From contig NZ_BMXE01000004.1 in NCBI RefSeq assembly GCF_014651595.1, forward strand, positions 248,001 through 312,000: a stretch of DNA of 64,000 nt, read 5' to 3'. Positions 38,043 through 47,657 of the stretch are shown one piece after another. Made by a program: the position numbers and the translations under genes. Below the pieces are notes generated by a model. It searched no databases. It saw only the letters and a program-made list of their open reading frames with translations, and was not told where the DNA came from. The first letter of the stretch is position 1. Each line of letters starts with the position of its first letter. The DNA is from Pseudovibrio japonicus. GTDB lineage: Bacteria; Pseudomonadota; Alphaproteobacteria; Rhizobiales; Stappiaceae.

Positions 38043-39119
38043 ATGACCAATATCTCGGAGAGTGCGCCCACTGCTGCCAAAACTAGCAACGAGCGCCTCC
38101 GTTCATCCTTACGCAAAGCAGCAAACCTGACGGAGGTGTTGGGTCTGGCTTGGTTCGTTCCAGTGCTCCGCCTTGCTGCGGGTGCCCCCCCCAAAGAGCA
38201 GCTTTCGGCACTCAATCGTGTGCTGGTCATCCCGCTTATCGGGGTGCTGTTCTTCTTGTTCGTTTGGGGCGTCACAGCGCCTCGCATCCAAACCTCGCTT
38301 GGCGCTATTCCCGGACCTGTTCAGGTATGGGAGCAAGCGGGTAATCTGTGGGCCGATCATGTGCGCGAGCGGGAGAAAGCAGCGGCTTTTTATGAACGTC
38401 AGGACCAACGCAACGCCAAGCTTGAAGCTGCTGGTAAGCCCGACAAGATCAAACACCGCACCTACACGGGCAAGCCCACCTATCTGGACCAGATCGTTAC
38501 CTCGCTCTTCACCGTGAGCCTTGGGTTTATCATTGCAACGCTCGTGGCCGTGCCGCTCGGCATCACCTCGGGACTATCGCGCACGTTTAACGGAGCATTG
38601 TCGCCGCTTATTCAGATCTTCAAACCGGTCTCCCCGCTGGCCTGGCTTCCCATCGTGACCATGATTGTCTCTGCCACCTATGCAAACCCATGGAGCTTTA
38701 TGCCCAAGTCCCTTTTGGTTTCTGCGGTGACTGTGACGTTGTGTTCACTCTGGCCAACGCTCATCAACACCGCGCTCGGTGTGGCGTCCGTTGACAAAGA
38801 CCTGATGAATGTGGGCCGCGTGCTTCAGCTGTCCACGCTGAAGACGGTCACCAAATTGGTGCTGCCCTCCTCCCTGCCGTTGATCTTTACAGGCCTGCGC
38901 TTGTCATTGGGTGTGGGTTGGATGGTGCTCATCGCAGCAGAAATGCTGGCGCAGAATCCGGGGCTCGGGAAGTTCGTTTGGGACGAGTTCCAGAATGGAT
39001 CCAGTCAGTCCCTTGCGAAAATCATCGTGGCAGTTCTGACAATCGGCATCATCGGCTTCTTGTTGGACCGGGTCATGTTCGCTCTGCAAAACCTGTGCAG
39101 CCATGACAGCGGACGATAG
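38043..39119 (+). CDS. nrtB: Nitrate ABC transporter permease NrtB
   Basis: The 358-residue permease has an N-terminal helix near 60-80, a charged periplasmic or cytoplasmic stretch (about 105-150), and a BPD_transp_1 domain with the EAA-type loop (DLMNVGRVLQLSTLKTVTKLVLPSSLPLIFTGLRL). It forms the nitrate channel, probably as a homodimer with the fused ATPase gene next to it. The stop codon overlaps the ribosome site of that gene. Confidence 0.93.
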   Translation: MTNISESAPTAAKTSNERLRSSLRKAANLTEVLGLAWFVPVLRLAAGAPPKEQLSALNRVLVIPLIGVLFFLFVWGVTAPRIQTSLGAIPGPVQVWEQAGNLWADHVREREKAAAFYERQDQRNAKLEAAGKPDKIKHRTYTGKPTYLDQIVTSLFTVSLGFIIATLVAVPLGITSGLSRTFNGALSPLIQIFKPVSPLAWLPIVTMIVSATYANPWSFMPKSLLVSAVTVTLCSLWPTLINTALGVASVDKDLMNVGRVLQLSTLKTVTKLVLPSSLPLIFTGLRLSLGVGWMVLIAAEMLAQNPGLGKFVWDEFQNGSSQSLAKIIVAVLTIGIIGFLLDRVMFALQNLCSHDSGR

Positions 39120-39128
39120 GAGGCTTTG

Positions 39129-40892
39129 ATGACGATCCTTGAGATTTCAAGCCTGTCCGTGGGCTTTGGAGATGGTGCAGACCGACGCAACGTATTAACC
39201 GATGTGAACCTGAAGGTGCAGGAGGGCGAGTTTGTTGCCATCGTTGGGTTTTCAGGCGCGGGCAAAACAACGCTGATCTCTGCGCTCGCAGGCTTGATCA
39301 AGCCAGACAAAGGCGGCGTTATCTTTCGCGGTAAAGAGGTGACAGGGCCAGGGCCCGAGCGCGGAGTGGTGTTCCAGTCTTACTCGCTGATGCCGTGGCT
39401 CACGGTGAAAGATAATGTGGGCCTCGCGGTGGACAGCGTGTTTCCGCAAAAACCCCGCGCTAAGCGGGCCGAGCTTGGCGCAGACTATATCGAGATGGTT
39501 GGCCTTTCTCACGCTGCGGACCGCCGACCAGCCGAGCTTTCTGGTGGCATGCGTCAGCGTGTGGCCGTGGCACGTGCGCTGGCTATGCAGCCGAACGTTT
39601 TGCTCATGGACGAACCGCTTTCGGCGCTCGATGCCCTGACCCGCGCCAAGCTTCAGGATGAATTTGCGGGCATTTCGCAGAAAGAGAAGAAAACCATCAT
39701 CCTCGTGACCAACGATGTGGATGAGGCCATCCTGCTGGCTGACCGCATCATCCCACTGAAACCCGGACCAGAAGCGACCTTTGGGCCAGAGTTTAAGGTG
39801 AACCTCCCTCGCCCACGCGATCGCGGAGCCATGAACTCGGATGCGGAGTTTATGCGCCTGCGCGGTGAGATCACCGATTACCTGCTCGAAATTGGCGCGT
39901 CTGCAAGCGGCTCTGCTGAGGAAGATGGCATCAAGCTGCCAAATATCGTTCCGTTTGCACCGAAGACCGGAGCAGATGGCGGGCTTCCAACCGCTTATAA
40001 GCGGGAGGCGGAAAGCCCACACAGTGACCGGTTCCTTGAACTTAGTCAGCTGACCAAAGTTTACCCAACACCTAAGGGACCACTCACAGTCGTGGACGAG
40101 CTTTCCCTGAAAGTGAACAAGGGCGAGTTCATTTCGCTGATTGGTCATTCAGGCTGCGGCAAGTCTACGGTTCTTTCCATGGTGGCTGGGCTTAATGAGG
40201 TCACCGAGGGCGCAATCATTCTGGACGGCAAGCACATTACGCAGGCCGGGCCAGACAAAGCGGTGGTGTTTCAGGCCCCTTCCCTTTTGCCGTGGCTGAC
40301 AGCCTACGAGAACGTGGCACTTGGCGTAGACAAAGTTTACCCCAATGCAACTGCCACTGAGCGTGAGGATGTGGCGCGTTATTACCTCTCCCGCGTGGGC
40401 CTTGGGGATGCAGGTGATACGCTGGCGGCAGACCTTTCCAACGGTATGAAGCAGCGGGTGGGCATCGCACGCGCCTTTGCGCTTTCTCCCAAGGTGCTGC
40501 TGCTGGACGAGCCATTCGGCATGCTCGACAGCCTCACACGGTGGGAGCTTCAAGACCTTCTGATGGATGTTTGGAAACGCACGCAGGTGACTGCGATCTG
40601 CGTAACGCACGACGTAGATGAAGCGATCTTGCTGGCGGACCGCGTGGTGATGATGTCCAACGGTCCCAATGCGACCATCGGAAACATTATGGAAGTGGAC
40701 CTGCCGCGCCCGCGCAGCCGGAAAGCACTGCTCAATCACCCTGATTACTACGCCTATCGTGAGGAACTTCTCGATTTTCTTGAGGCGTATGAAGGCGGGG
40801 CAAACCCAAGCGAAGAGCAGCTGCGTTCCATCCAGCAAAAACGTGCCATGCGTCTTGATCGCCAGAAGGCGGCAATTGATGCAGCAGAATGA
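39129..40892 (+). CDS. Nitrate ABC transporter, two fused ATPase domains
   Basis: The 587-residue protein contains two NrtD-like ATPase domains in one chain. Domain 1: Walker A GFSGAGKTT (40-48), signature LSGGM (137-141), Walker B LLMDEPLS, but the H-loop reads VTND with Asn185 in place of His. Domain 2: Walker A GHSGCGKST (329-337), signature LSNGM (426-430), Walker B LLLDEPFG, H-loop His484. Both deviations fall in the same composite ATP site. It differs from cyanobacterial NrtC, which carries an NrtA-like C-terminus. TAGGAGG precedes the ATG, and nirB follows 12 bases later. One chain would supply both ATPases for the NrtB dimer. Confidence 0.93.
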   Translation: MTILEISSLSVGFGDGADRRNVLTDVNLKVQEGEFVAIVGFSGAGKTTLISALAGLIKPDKGGVIFRGKEVTGPGPERGVVFQSYSLMPWLTVKDNVGLAVDSVFPQKPRAKRAELGADYIEMVGLSHAADRRPAELSGGMRQRVAVARALAMQPNVLLMDEPLSALDALTRAKLQDEFAGISQKEKKTIILVTNDVDEAILLADRIIPLKPGPEATFGPEFKVNLPRPRDRGAMNSDAEFMRLRGEITDYLLEIGASASGSAEEDGIKLPNIVPFAPKTGADGGLPTAYKREAESPHSDRFLELSQLTKVYPTPKGPLTVVDELSLKVNKGEFISLIGHSGCGKSTVLSMVAGLNEVTEGAIILDGKHITQAGPDKAVVFQAPSLLPWLTAYENVALGVDKVYPNATATEREDVARYYLSRVGLGDAGDTLAADLSNGMKQRVGIARAFALSPKVLLLDEPFGMLDSLTRWELQDLLMDVWKRTQVTAICVTHDVDEAILLADRVVMMSNGPNATIGNIMEVDLPRPRSRKALLNHPDYYAYREELLDFLEAYEGGANPSEEQLRSIQQKRAMRLDRQKAAIDAAE

Positions 40893-40904
40893 GGGCATGA
40901 GATC

Positions 40905-43352
40905 ATGACAGAAAAACTTGTAATTGTCGGCAATGGCATGGCACCGGGGCGGATGCTGGAGCATCTGCTGGAGGCTGATCCAAATGCCTATGACATAACC
41001 ATTTTCAACGCAGAGCCGCGTGTGAACTACAACCGGCTCATGCTGTCTCCGGTACTCTCCGGCGAGAAGAGCTATGAGGACATCATTACTCACGATGACG
41101 ACTGGTACGCTGACCACGGCATCACCCTTCACAAAGGCCAGATGATCACCGCAATTGATCGCGCTGCAAAGACGGTGACCAGCGCTGGCGGCATTACAGT
41201 AAGCTACGACAAGCTTGTGATCGCCACAGGATCCTCTCCGTTTATCATTCCCATTGAAGGAAAAGACCTGGACGGGGTACTGGTTTATCGGGACCTGGAT
41301 GATGTGGAAGCCATGCTGGCAGCTGCAAAAGCCGGTGGCCGTGCTGTGGTGATTGGCGGCGGTCTGCTGGGACTTGAGGCAGCAGCGGGACTGAAAGAGC
41401 AAGGCATGGACGTAACCGTCCTGCACTTGATGCCCACACTGATGGAACGCCAGCTTGATGAAGCATCCGGCTACCTTCTTGAGAAAGCCTTTGCTGATCG
41501 TAGTATCGAGGTTCTGACAAAAGCCAATACCAAGCGCATTTTGGAGAGCGAAGGCAAGGTTGCTGGCGTTGAGTTGGAAGACCGCACAGTGATCGAGGCC
41601 TCCATTGTTGTCATGGCCGTTGGCATTCGCCCGTCCACCCAGCTGGCGCAGCAAAGCGGTTTGGACGTCGGGCGCGGCATTCTCGTTTCCGATGACATGC
41701 GCACCTCTAACAAGGATATCTTCGCCCTTGGTGAGTGCGTGGAGCATCGCGGCCAATGTTACGGTCTGGTGGCACCGCTTTACGACATGGCGAAGGTGAT
41801 CGCGCAGAACCTGCTTGGCGGGACGTCAGCTTACAAGGGCTCCGTGACCGCCACCAAGCTAAAGGTGACGGGCATTGATCTTTACTCCGCCGGGGACTTT
41901 GCCGAAGGAGAAGGTCGCGAGGAAATCGTACTTCGGGATGCGACTTCGGGAATCTATAAGCGCCTGGTATTGCAAGACAATCGCATCATCGGCGCAGTTC
42001 TCTACGGTGAAACCACTGACGGGCCCTGGTTCTTCGATCTTCTTAAGAAGGGCGAAGATATCTCCGAAATGCGCGATACGCTCATCTTTGGGCAGGCGTA
42101 TCAGGGAGGTATGCCGCTGGACCCCTCAGCAGCCGTTGCAGCCTTGCCGGATGATTCAGAAATCTGCGGCTGCAACGGCGTTTGTAAAAGCACAATTACC
42201 TCTGCCATTACAAGCAAAGGCCTGAGCTCACTGGAGGAGGTGCAGGCCCACACCAAGGCAAGCGCGTCCTGCGGAAGCTGCACCGGCCTTGTGGAGCAGC
42301 TCATGGCTGCAACGCTTGGGGATGCTTATAACCCGGCAGCCGTAACGCCAGTGTGCGGCTGTACGGATCTGGGTCACGATGATGTACGGCGATTGATCGT
42401 TGCCAAGGAGCTGAAAACCATCCCTGAAGTGATGCAGGAGCTTGAGTGGAAGACCTCCTGCGGATGCGCCAAGTGCCGCCCTGCCCTCAACTACTATTTG
42501 GTCTGTGAGTGGCCGGAAGAGTATGCGGACGACTATCAAAGCCGCTTCATCAACGAGCGGGTGCACGCCAACATCCAAAAGGATGGAACATACTCTGTGG
42601 TGCCGCGCATGTGGGGTGGCATGACCTCCTCCGCCGAGCTGCGTGCCATTGCCGATGTGATCGATAAATACGAGATCCCCAGTGTGAAGTGCACCGGCGG
42701 TCAACGCATCGACATGCTGGGCGTGAAGAAGGAAGACCTCCCAGACGTTTGGGACGATCTGGGTAAGGCTGGCTTTGTCTCCGGCCATGCCTACGCTAAG
42801 GGCCTGCGCACCGTGAAAACCTGTGTGGGCACAGACTGGTGCCGATTTGGTACGCAGGATTCCACCGGGTTCGGCATTCGGCTGGAAAAGTTCATGTGGG
42901 GATCATGGACGCCTGCAAAGCTGAAACTGGCTGTCTCTGGCTGTCCGCGCAACTGTTCAGAGGCTACCTGCAAAGACATTGGCGTTGTGTGTGTCGATAG
43001 CGGCTACGAGATCCACTTTGGCGGTGCCGCTGGCTTGCACATTCAAGGCACCGAGGTACTTGGGACCGTGGCCACAGAGGATGAGGCGCTGGAACACATT
43101 GTGGCACTGACCCAGATGTACCGCGAGCAAGGCCGCTATCTGGAACGGATTTACAAATGGGCGAAGCGCATTGGCTATGACGAGGTGCGCCGCGTGATCA
43201 TGGAGGATACGGACAGGCGGAGAGCTTACTTCGACAGGTTTGTGGCCTCGCAGAAGGTTGCCCAGGTGGACCCGTGGTCCGAGCGGGTTTCCGGCAAGGA
43301 TAAGCATGAATTCAACCCAATGAAAGTTGTAAAGCTGGAGGCCGCAGAATGA
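40905..43352 (+). CDS. nirB: Assimilatory nitrite reductase large subunit
   Basis: The 815-residue protein reduces nitrite to ammonium with NAD(P)H. In order it has FAD/NAD domains (IVGNGMAPGRML at the start, VVIGGGLLGLEAA), two [2Fe-2S] BFD-like segments (CGCNGVCKS with CGSC, then CGCTDL with CGCAKC), a sulfite/nitrite reductase ferredoxin-like half, and the siroheme/[4Fe-4S] ligands Cys640, Cys646, Cys680 and Cys684. It overlaps nirD by four bases (ATGA). Cofactor supply fits the cysG-like gene in the same operon. Confidence 0.96.
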   Translation: MTEKLVIVGNGMAPGRMLEHLLEADPNAYDITIFNAEPRVNYNRLMLSPVLSGEKSYEDIITHDDDWYADHGITLHKGQMITAIDRAAKTVTSAGGITVSYDKLVIATGSSPFIIPIEGKDLDGVLVYRDLDDVEAMLAAAKAGGRAVVIGGGLLGLEAAAGLKEQGMDVTVLHLMPTLMERQLDEASGYLLEKAFADRSIEVLTKANTKRILESEGKVAGVELEDRTVIEASIVVMAVGIRPSTQLAQQSGLDVGRGILVSDDMRTSNKDIFALGECVEHRGQCYGLVAPLYDMAKVIAQNLLGGTSAYKGSVTATKLKVTGIDLYSAGDFAEGEGREEIVLRDATSGIYKRLVLQDNRIIGAVLYGETTDGPWFFDLLKKGEDISEMRDTLIFGQAYQGGMPLDPSAAVAALPDDSEICGCNGVCKSTITSAITSKGLSSLEEVQAHTKASASCGSCTGLVEQLMAATLGDAYNPAAVTPVCGCTDLGHDDVRRLIVAKELKTIPEVMQELEWKTSCGCAKCRPALNYYLVCEWPEEYADDYQSRFINERVHANIQKDGTYSVVPRMWGGMTSSAELRAIADVIDKYEIPSVKCTGGQRIDMLGVKKEDLPDVWDDLGKAGFVSGHAYAKGLRTVKTCVGTDWCRFGTQDSTGFGIRLEKFMWGSWTPAKLKLAVSGCPRNCSEATCKDIGVVCVDSGYEIHFGGAAGLHIQGTEVLGTVATEDEALEHIVALTQMYREQGRYLERIYKWAKRIGYDEVRRVIMEDTDRRRAYFDRFVASQKVAQVDPWSERVSGKDKHEFNPMKVVKLEAAE

Positions 43353-43684
43353 ACGCACAGACAACCACCTTTGTAGAGATCGGCAGCCTTGGTGACATCC
43401 CTATACGCGGGTCGCGCCGCGTGGAGCTCAATGGCGAGCGCATTGCCATATTTCGCAGCGCAGCGGATGAAGTCTTCGCGCTAAAAGACGAATGCCCGCA
43501 TAAGAAGGGACCGCTATCGGAGGGGATCGTCCACGATGGATGTGTCACCTGCCCGATGCACAACTGGGTCATTTCGCTTGAAACCGGTGAGGCACAAGGG
43601 GCGGATGAAGGCCGCGTCCTGCGGTACCCCGTGAAGATCAAAGGCAACATGGTGCTGTTGGGTGTGACACCGGAGGGCGCATGA
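43349..43684 (+). CDS. nirD: Nitrite reductase small subunit (Rieske-like)
   Basis: The 111-residue protein is a Rieske [2Fe-2S]-type NirD. The cluster pairs are CPHKKGPLSEG and CPMHNWVISL (Cys-x-His and Cys-x2-His). It partners NirB. The start overlaps nirB and the stop overlaps nasA, both by ATGA, so the three are translationally coupled. Confidence 0.95.
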   Translation: MNAQTTTFVEIGSLGDIPIRGSRRVELNGERIAIFRSAADEVFALKDECPHKKGPLSEGIVHDGCVTCPMHNWVISLETGEAQGADEGRVLRYPVKIKGNMVLLGVTPEGA

Positions 43685-46362
43685 TGGAGGGCACAGTACG
43701 CACCACCTGCCCCTATTGCGGTGTCGGCTGCGGAGTCCTTGCCACGCCTCAACCAGATGGCACAGTCCACATTGCAGGCGATCCGGAGCACCCCGCCAAC
43801 TTCGGCAAGCTTTGCTCCAAAGGCGCAGCCCTTGGAGAAACGCTTGGATTGGAGACCCGCCTGCTCCACCCGCAGGTAAACGGCAAACGGTCGAGCTGGG
43901 AGGATGCGCTTGATCTGATCGCGGACAAGTTCAGCACCGCCATCAAAGAGCATGGGCCTGACAGTGTCGCGTTTTATCTTTCAGGGCAGATCCTGACCGA
44001 GGACTATTACGTTGCAAACAAGCTGATGAAGGGGTTCATCGGCTCTGCCAACATCGACACCAACTCCCGCCTTTGCATGGCGTCCTCCGTTGCCGGACAT
44101 AAACGGGCCTTCGGCTCAGACACAGTGCCTTGCTCCTATGAAGATCTGGAACAGGCAGATCTGCTCGTTCTGGTGGGCAGCAATTTGGCGTGGTGTCATC
44201 CCGTGCTTCATCGGCGGATTGAAGAGGCCCGCGCAAAACGCCCCCAAATGAAGCTGGTGGTGATTGACCCTCGCGAGACAGCAAGCTCAGAAGGCGCTGA
44301 CCTGCACCTTGCGATCAAGCCCGATGCGGACACGGCTCTGTTTGGTGGCCTACTCGCGTACCTGGCAAAGAACGGCGCGTTGGACACAGACTACATCCAG
44401 CAGCACACGGTAGGATTCAGCGAGGCATTAGAGGCGGCACAAGCGTGGGGTGGCGAAGCACTAAAACGCGCAACACGCCTGTCGCACGCGGAGCTTGAGG
44501 TGTTTTACCAGCTCTTCGCAAACACCGAGAAATCCGTGACGGTCTACAGCCAAGGCGTCAACCAATCCAGCCAAGGCACCGACAAGGTCAATGCTATTCT
44601 CAACTGCCATCTGGCAACGGGTCGGATCGGCCGCGCGGGCATGGGTCCCTTTTCCATCACCGGACAACCCAACGCCATGGGTGGGCGTGAGGTAGGTGGC
44701 CTTGCCAACATGCTGGCCGCGCATATGGAGCTGGGTAATCCAGAGCACCACTCCATCGTCGAACGCTTCTGGACTGCTCCAAAGCTGGCACGCGAGCCCG
44801 GCTTGAAGGCCGTCGAGCTGTTTGATGCGGTGGCCGATGGACGCATCAAGGCGCTCTGGATCATGGGCACCAACCCGGCTGACAGTTTGCCCAATGCAAG
44901 CAAGGTGGAAGCAGCGATTGCCAGCTGTCCTTTCGTGGTTGTTTCCGAAGTTGCCCAGCAAACGGACACGAGCCGCCATGCAAATGTACTGCTCCCTTCT
45001 GCGGCATGGGGCGAAAAAGCTGGCACTGTAACCAACTCAGAACGCAGAATCTCAAGGCAACGGGCGTTTCTGGACCTGCCTGGCGAGGCCAAACCGGATT
45101 ACTGGCAGCTGACACAAGTGGCGCAGCGCATGGGGTTTACTGCTGCGTTTGAGTATGGCTCACCAAGCGACGTCTTTTGCGAGCACGCAAAGCTCTCGGC
45201 CTTTGAGAACAACGGAAAACGCGACTTTGATATTGGTGCGTACGCCGAACTTTCCGAAGAAGCCTATGACGGACTGGTTCCATTCCAATGGCCCGCACCC
45301 GATGGGGCCAAACCAGATGCAACGCACTTTTTTGGCAACGGCGGCTTCTTCCATGCCGATCAAAAAGCACGGTTCATTGCTATGCAATGCGCTTCAACTT
45401 CAACCTCAACGTCTTACGACCAGGAGCCACTCACACAATCCGATCACTTGACCTTGAACACTGGCCGCCTGCGCGACCAATGGCACACCATGACCCGGAC
45501 TGGCCTTTCGTCTCGCCTGTGCGGGCATATGCCGGAACCGTCGCTGGACATCTCGCCAGTCGATGCGGAGGCTCTAGGCCTAGCCTCAGGAGATATCGCT
45601 CGTGGGCGCAGCGAGCACGGTGAAGTCCTGCTGCGGGTTGTAGCCACGTCTCGGCAGAAGGCGGGCACTGTGTTCGCGCCCGTACATTGGACGGACCAAT
45701 TCTCCTCCAATGCCCGTATCGATAAGCTGGTGGCAGCTGAACTGGACCCCATTTCCGGACAGCCTGCCTTCAAGCAAAGTAAAGTCTCCGTTGAACGGTA
45801 TGCGGGCAAAGCCTACGGTTTCGCGGTGACGCGCCAGAAGCCCGAGGTAAAAGGCTTTGACTATGCCGCTGCCGTGCCATGTGCTGGCGGATGGAGGCTT
45901 GAGTATGCTCATGATCGCCAAATGCAGCATGCTGAACTCCAGATTGCACTGGGTCTAAGCGGGGCCAAAGATGTACAGTGGGTTCAATATACTGATAGCG
46001 CGGGTGGACGACGTGCAGCCGCGTTTGAGGGCGACCAGCTTCTGGCTGTTTTCATGGAAACTGCCCAGCCCGTCGTCTTATCCCGCTCCCACCTGATTGC
46101 GGTCTTCGAACGTCCGCGATGGGAAGCCGCAGATCGCCTCTCCGTTCTTTCCGGTTGGCCGTCCGCAGACCAGCCCGCAAAGGGCGCGATTGTTTGTTCC
46201 TGCATGAATGTTGGGGTCTACGAGATCCAGAAGAGCATTGCAGAAGGCGCTCACTGCACGAACAGCATCGGCGCAGCCACGGGCGCTGGCACCAATTGCG
46301 GTTCTTGCTGCTCCGAACTTTCAAGGATTTTGCATGACCAGTCACAGCTTGCAGCCGAATAG
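43681..46362 (+). CDS. nasA: Assimilatory nitrate reductase catalytic subunit (molybdoprotein)
   Basis: The 893-residue protein reduces nitrate to nitrite in the cytoplasm. The N-terminal [4Fe-4S] ligands are Cys10, Cys13, Cys17 and Cys45 (CPYCGVGC and LCSKG), followed by the bis-MGD molybdopterin domains. The C-terminal region adds a BFD-like [2Fe-2S] domain (VCSCMNVGVYEIQ and NCGSCC), the electron entry seen in NasA proteins that lack a separate small subunit. There is no Tat signal. It overlaps nirD by four bases and the next gene by 29 bases. Confidence 0.95.
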   Translation: MMEGTVRTTCPYCGVGCGVLATPQPDGTVHIAGDPEHPANFGKLCSKGAALGETLGLETRLLHPQVNGKRSSWEDALDLIADKFSTAIKEHGPDSVAFYLSGQILTEDYYVANKLMKGFIGSANIDTNSRLCMASSVAGHKRAFGSDTVPCSYEDLEQADLLVLVGSNLAWCHPVLHRRIEEARAKRPQMKLVVIDPRETASSEGADLHLAIKPDADTALFGGLLAYLAKNGALDTDYIQQHTVGFSEALEAAQAWGGEALKRATRLSHAELEVFYQLFANTEKSVTVYSQGVNQSSQGTDKVNAILNCHLATGRIGRAGMGPFSITGQPNAMGGREVGGLANMLAAHMELGNPEHHSIVERFWTAPKLAREPGLKAVELFDAVADGRIKALWIMGTNPADSLPNASKVEAAIASCPFVVVSEVAQQTDTSRHANVLLPSAAWGEKAGTVTNSERRISRQRAFLDLPGEAKPDYWQLTQVAQRMGFTAAFEYGSPSDVFCEHAKLSAFENNGKRDFDIGAYAELSEEAYDGLVPFQWPAPDGAKPDATHFFGNGGFFHADQKARFIAMQCASTSTSTSYDQEPLTQSDHLTLNTGRLRDQWHTMTRTGLSSRLCGHMPEPSLDISPVDAEALGLASGDIARGRSEHGEVLLRVVATSRQKAGTVFAPVHWTDQFSSNARIDKLVAAELDPISGQPAFKQSKVSVERYAGKAYGFAVTRQKPEVKGFDYAAAVPCAGGWRLEYAHDRQMQHAELQIALGLSGAKDVQWVQYTDSAGGRRAAAFEGDQLLAVFMETAQPVVLSRSHLIAVFERPRWEAADRLSVLSGWPSADQPAKGAIVCSCMNVGVYEIQKSIAEGAHCTNSIGAATGAGTNCGSCCSELSRILHDQSQLAAE

Positions 46363-47350
46363 CCGCGCGCAGATTACTCGCTTTCCAAGATCCAAACCCC
46401 GCCAACGGATTGGAGCTTTGGCGGTGCTTCCGGTTTTCTTCAAGCTCACCGGAAAAGATGTGCTTGTGATTGGTTCCAGCGATGCAGCGCACTGGAAGGC
46501 AGAGTTGCTGGCGGCGACGGGAGCCCGCGTCCATGTCATTGCAGAAGCTGCGTCCTTATCGAGCGGGTTTCGCAAGTACCTCACCACACCAACTGGCAAC
46601 AGCGTGCGATGGCATGATCGGAAATGGTCGGAGGAAGACCTGAGCGGAAAGGCGCTTGCGGTTGCTGATTTGGATGAGCCAGAAGAGATCGCATACTTTA
46701 AGGCCGCTGCAGGCGCTGAGGGGTGTCCCTCCAACGTGATCGATCAGCCAAAGTTCTGCGACTTTCAGTTTGGTTCCATCGTAAACCGCAGTCCCTGCAT
46801 CATCGGCATTTCAACGGCAGGCGCTGCGCCTGTGCTGGGCCAAAGCATCCGCGAACGCATCGAAGCCCTTCTCCCCCTTTGGCTTGCGGATTGGGGCACG
46901 CTTGCTGAGAAAATACGGGCAGAGGTCATGACCGCATTGCCCCAACCTTCCACCCGCAGACGTTTCTGGAAAACATTTGCACAAAAAGCGTGGCGCTCTG
47001 TACCTTTACATGATGAGCTGCAAAAGATTTCGCAGGACCTACAGAGCACTATATCTGACGAACATCCAGAAAAGGACAGTCGGATCACCGAGGTTTTTGT
47101 CCCTCCCTCGGGGATCGACGACTTAAGACTCCGCGACCTGCGCGCACTGCAAAGCGCGGATATAGTTTACAGCGAACCCACAGTTGCTGACGAGGTCCTA
47201 CAACTTGCCCGCCGCGAAGCCGTGCACCACCCCCTGATGAACCACCCTGTTTGCCATTCCGACAAAATCGTCGTGATCGTTCGCGAGACGACGGATAAAC
47301 CGGAGCATTTGTACTTCGCTATGCCATTCCATCAACAAAGGCACGGATAG
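46334..47350 (+). CDS. cysG: Siroheme synthase N-domain (CysG-like precorrin-2 dehydrogenase/ferrochelatase) with vestigial methyltransferase tail
   Basis: The 338-residue protein begins with a CysG N-domain: VLPVFFKLTGKDVLVIGSSDAA, then NVIDQPKFCDFQFGSIVNRSP, and ISTAGAAPVLGQSIRERIEALLP. This domain oxidises precorrin-2 and inserts iron to make siroheme for NirB. Its nucleotide loop is GSS, not the usual GGG. From about residue 255 it resembles the first 70 residues of the uroporphyrinogen methyltransferase domain, but the GAGPGD start is replaced and the domain is cut short. Methylation must come from another enzyme. AAGGA precedes ATG 46334, inside nasA. Confidence 0.85.
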   Translation: MTSHSLQPNSRAQITRFPRSKPRQRIGALAVLPVFFKLTGKDVLVIGSSDAAHWKAELLAATGARVHVIAEAASLSSGFRKYLTTPTGNSVRWHDRKWSEEDLSGKALAVADLDEPEEIAYFKAAAGAEGCPSNVIDQPKFCDFQFGSIVNRSPCIIGISTAGAAPVLGQSIRERIEALLPLWLADWGTLAEKIRAEVMTALPQPSTRRRFWKTFAQKAWRSVPLHDELQKISQDLQSTISDEHPEKDSRITEVFVPPSGIDDLRLRDLRALQSADIVYSEPTVADEVLQLARREAVHHPLMNHPVCHSDKIVVIVRETTDKPEHLYFAMPFHQQRHG

Positions 47351-47657
47351 TTGGAGATCAGATAGCAGATGATGGGTTCTCTGCGAATTTTGATCGAAGA
47401 CACGATGTGCTTTTCCAAGGGCCAGCAAGTCCCGAACTGTCAGCCAGTTTTTTATATTCCGGATACACACTACCATCTCGGCGCGCTTTTTGCATTTTGA
47501 GAATTTGTCATCCAAATACACTTGGCTCTTAGCTGACATAAAAGAACCGCCACTCGTTGCTTGCAATGCAACGAGTGGCGGTTTCAGTATGCTAGTATAT
47601 GACTTAGTATGATACTTTATTACTCTCCCACACTTCTACACCTTTTCTACGGACCAA
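47351..47657. other. Intergenic stretch between cysG and glmS
   Basis: These 307 bases separate two convergent genes. I see only the terminator hairpin listed separately and no supported coding region. Confidence 0.6.
47545..47583. terminator. Strong hairpin terminator behind glmS (and cysG)
   Basis: AACCGCCACTCGTTGC pairs perfectly with GCAACGAGTGGCGGTT, a 16-bp stem with a seven-base loop. On the minus strand TTCTTTTATG follows, so it is a good glmS terminator. On the plus strand only three T residues follow. Confidence 0.85.

Noticed and set aside
40149-41756. Long open frame on the minus strand across the ABC ATPase and nirB
   Set aside because: It lies wholly opposite two well-supported genes, and its product resembles no known family.
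47198-47566. Open frame opposite the end of cysG
   Set aside because: It runs through the terminator region and has no recognisable domain or ribosome site.
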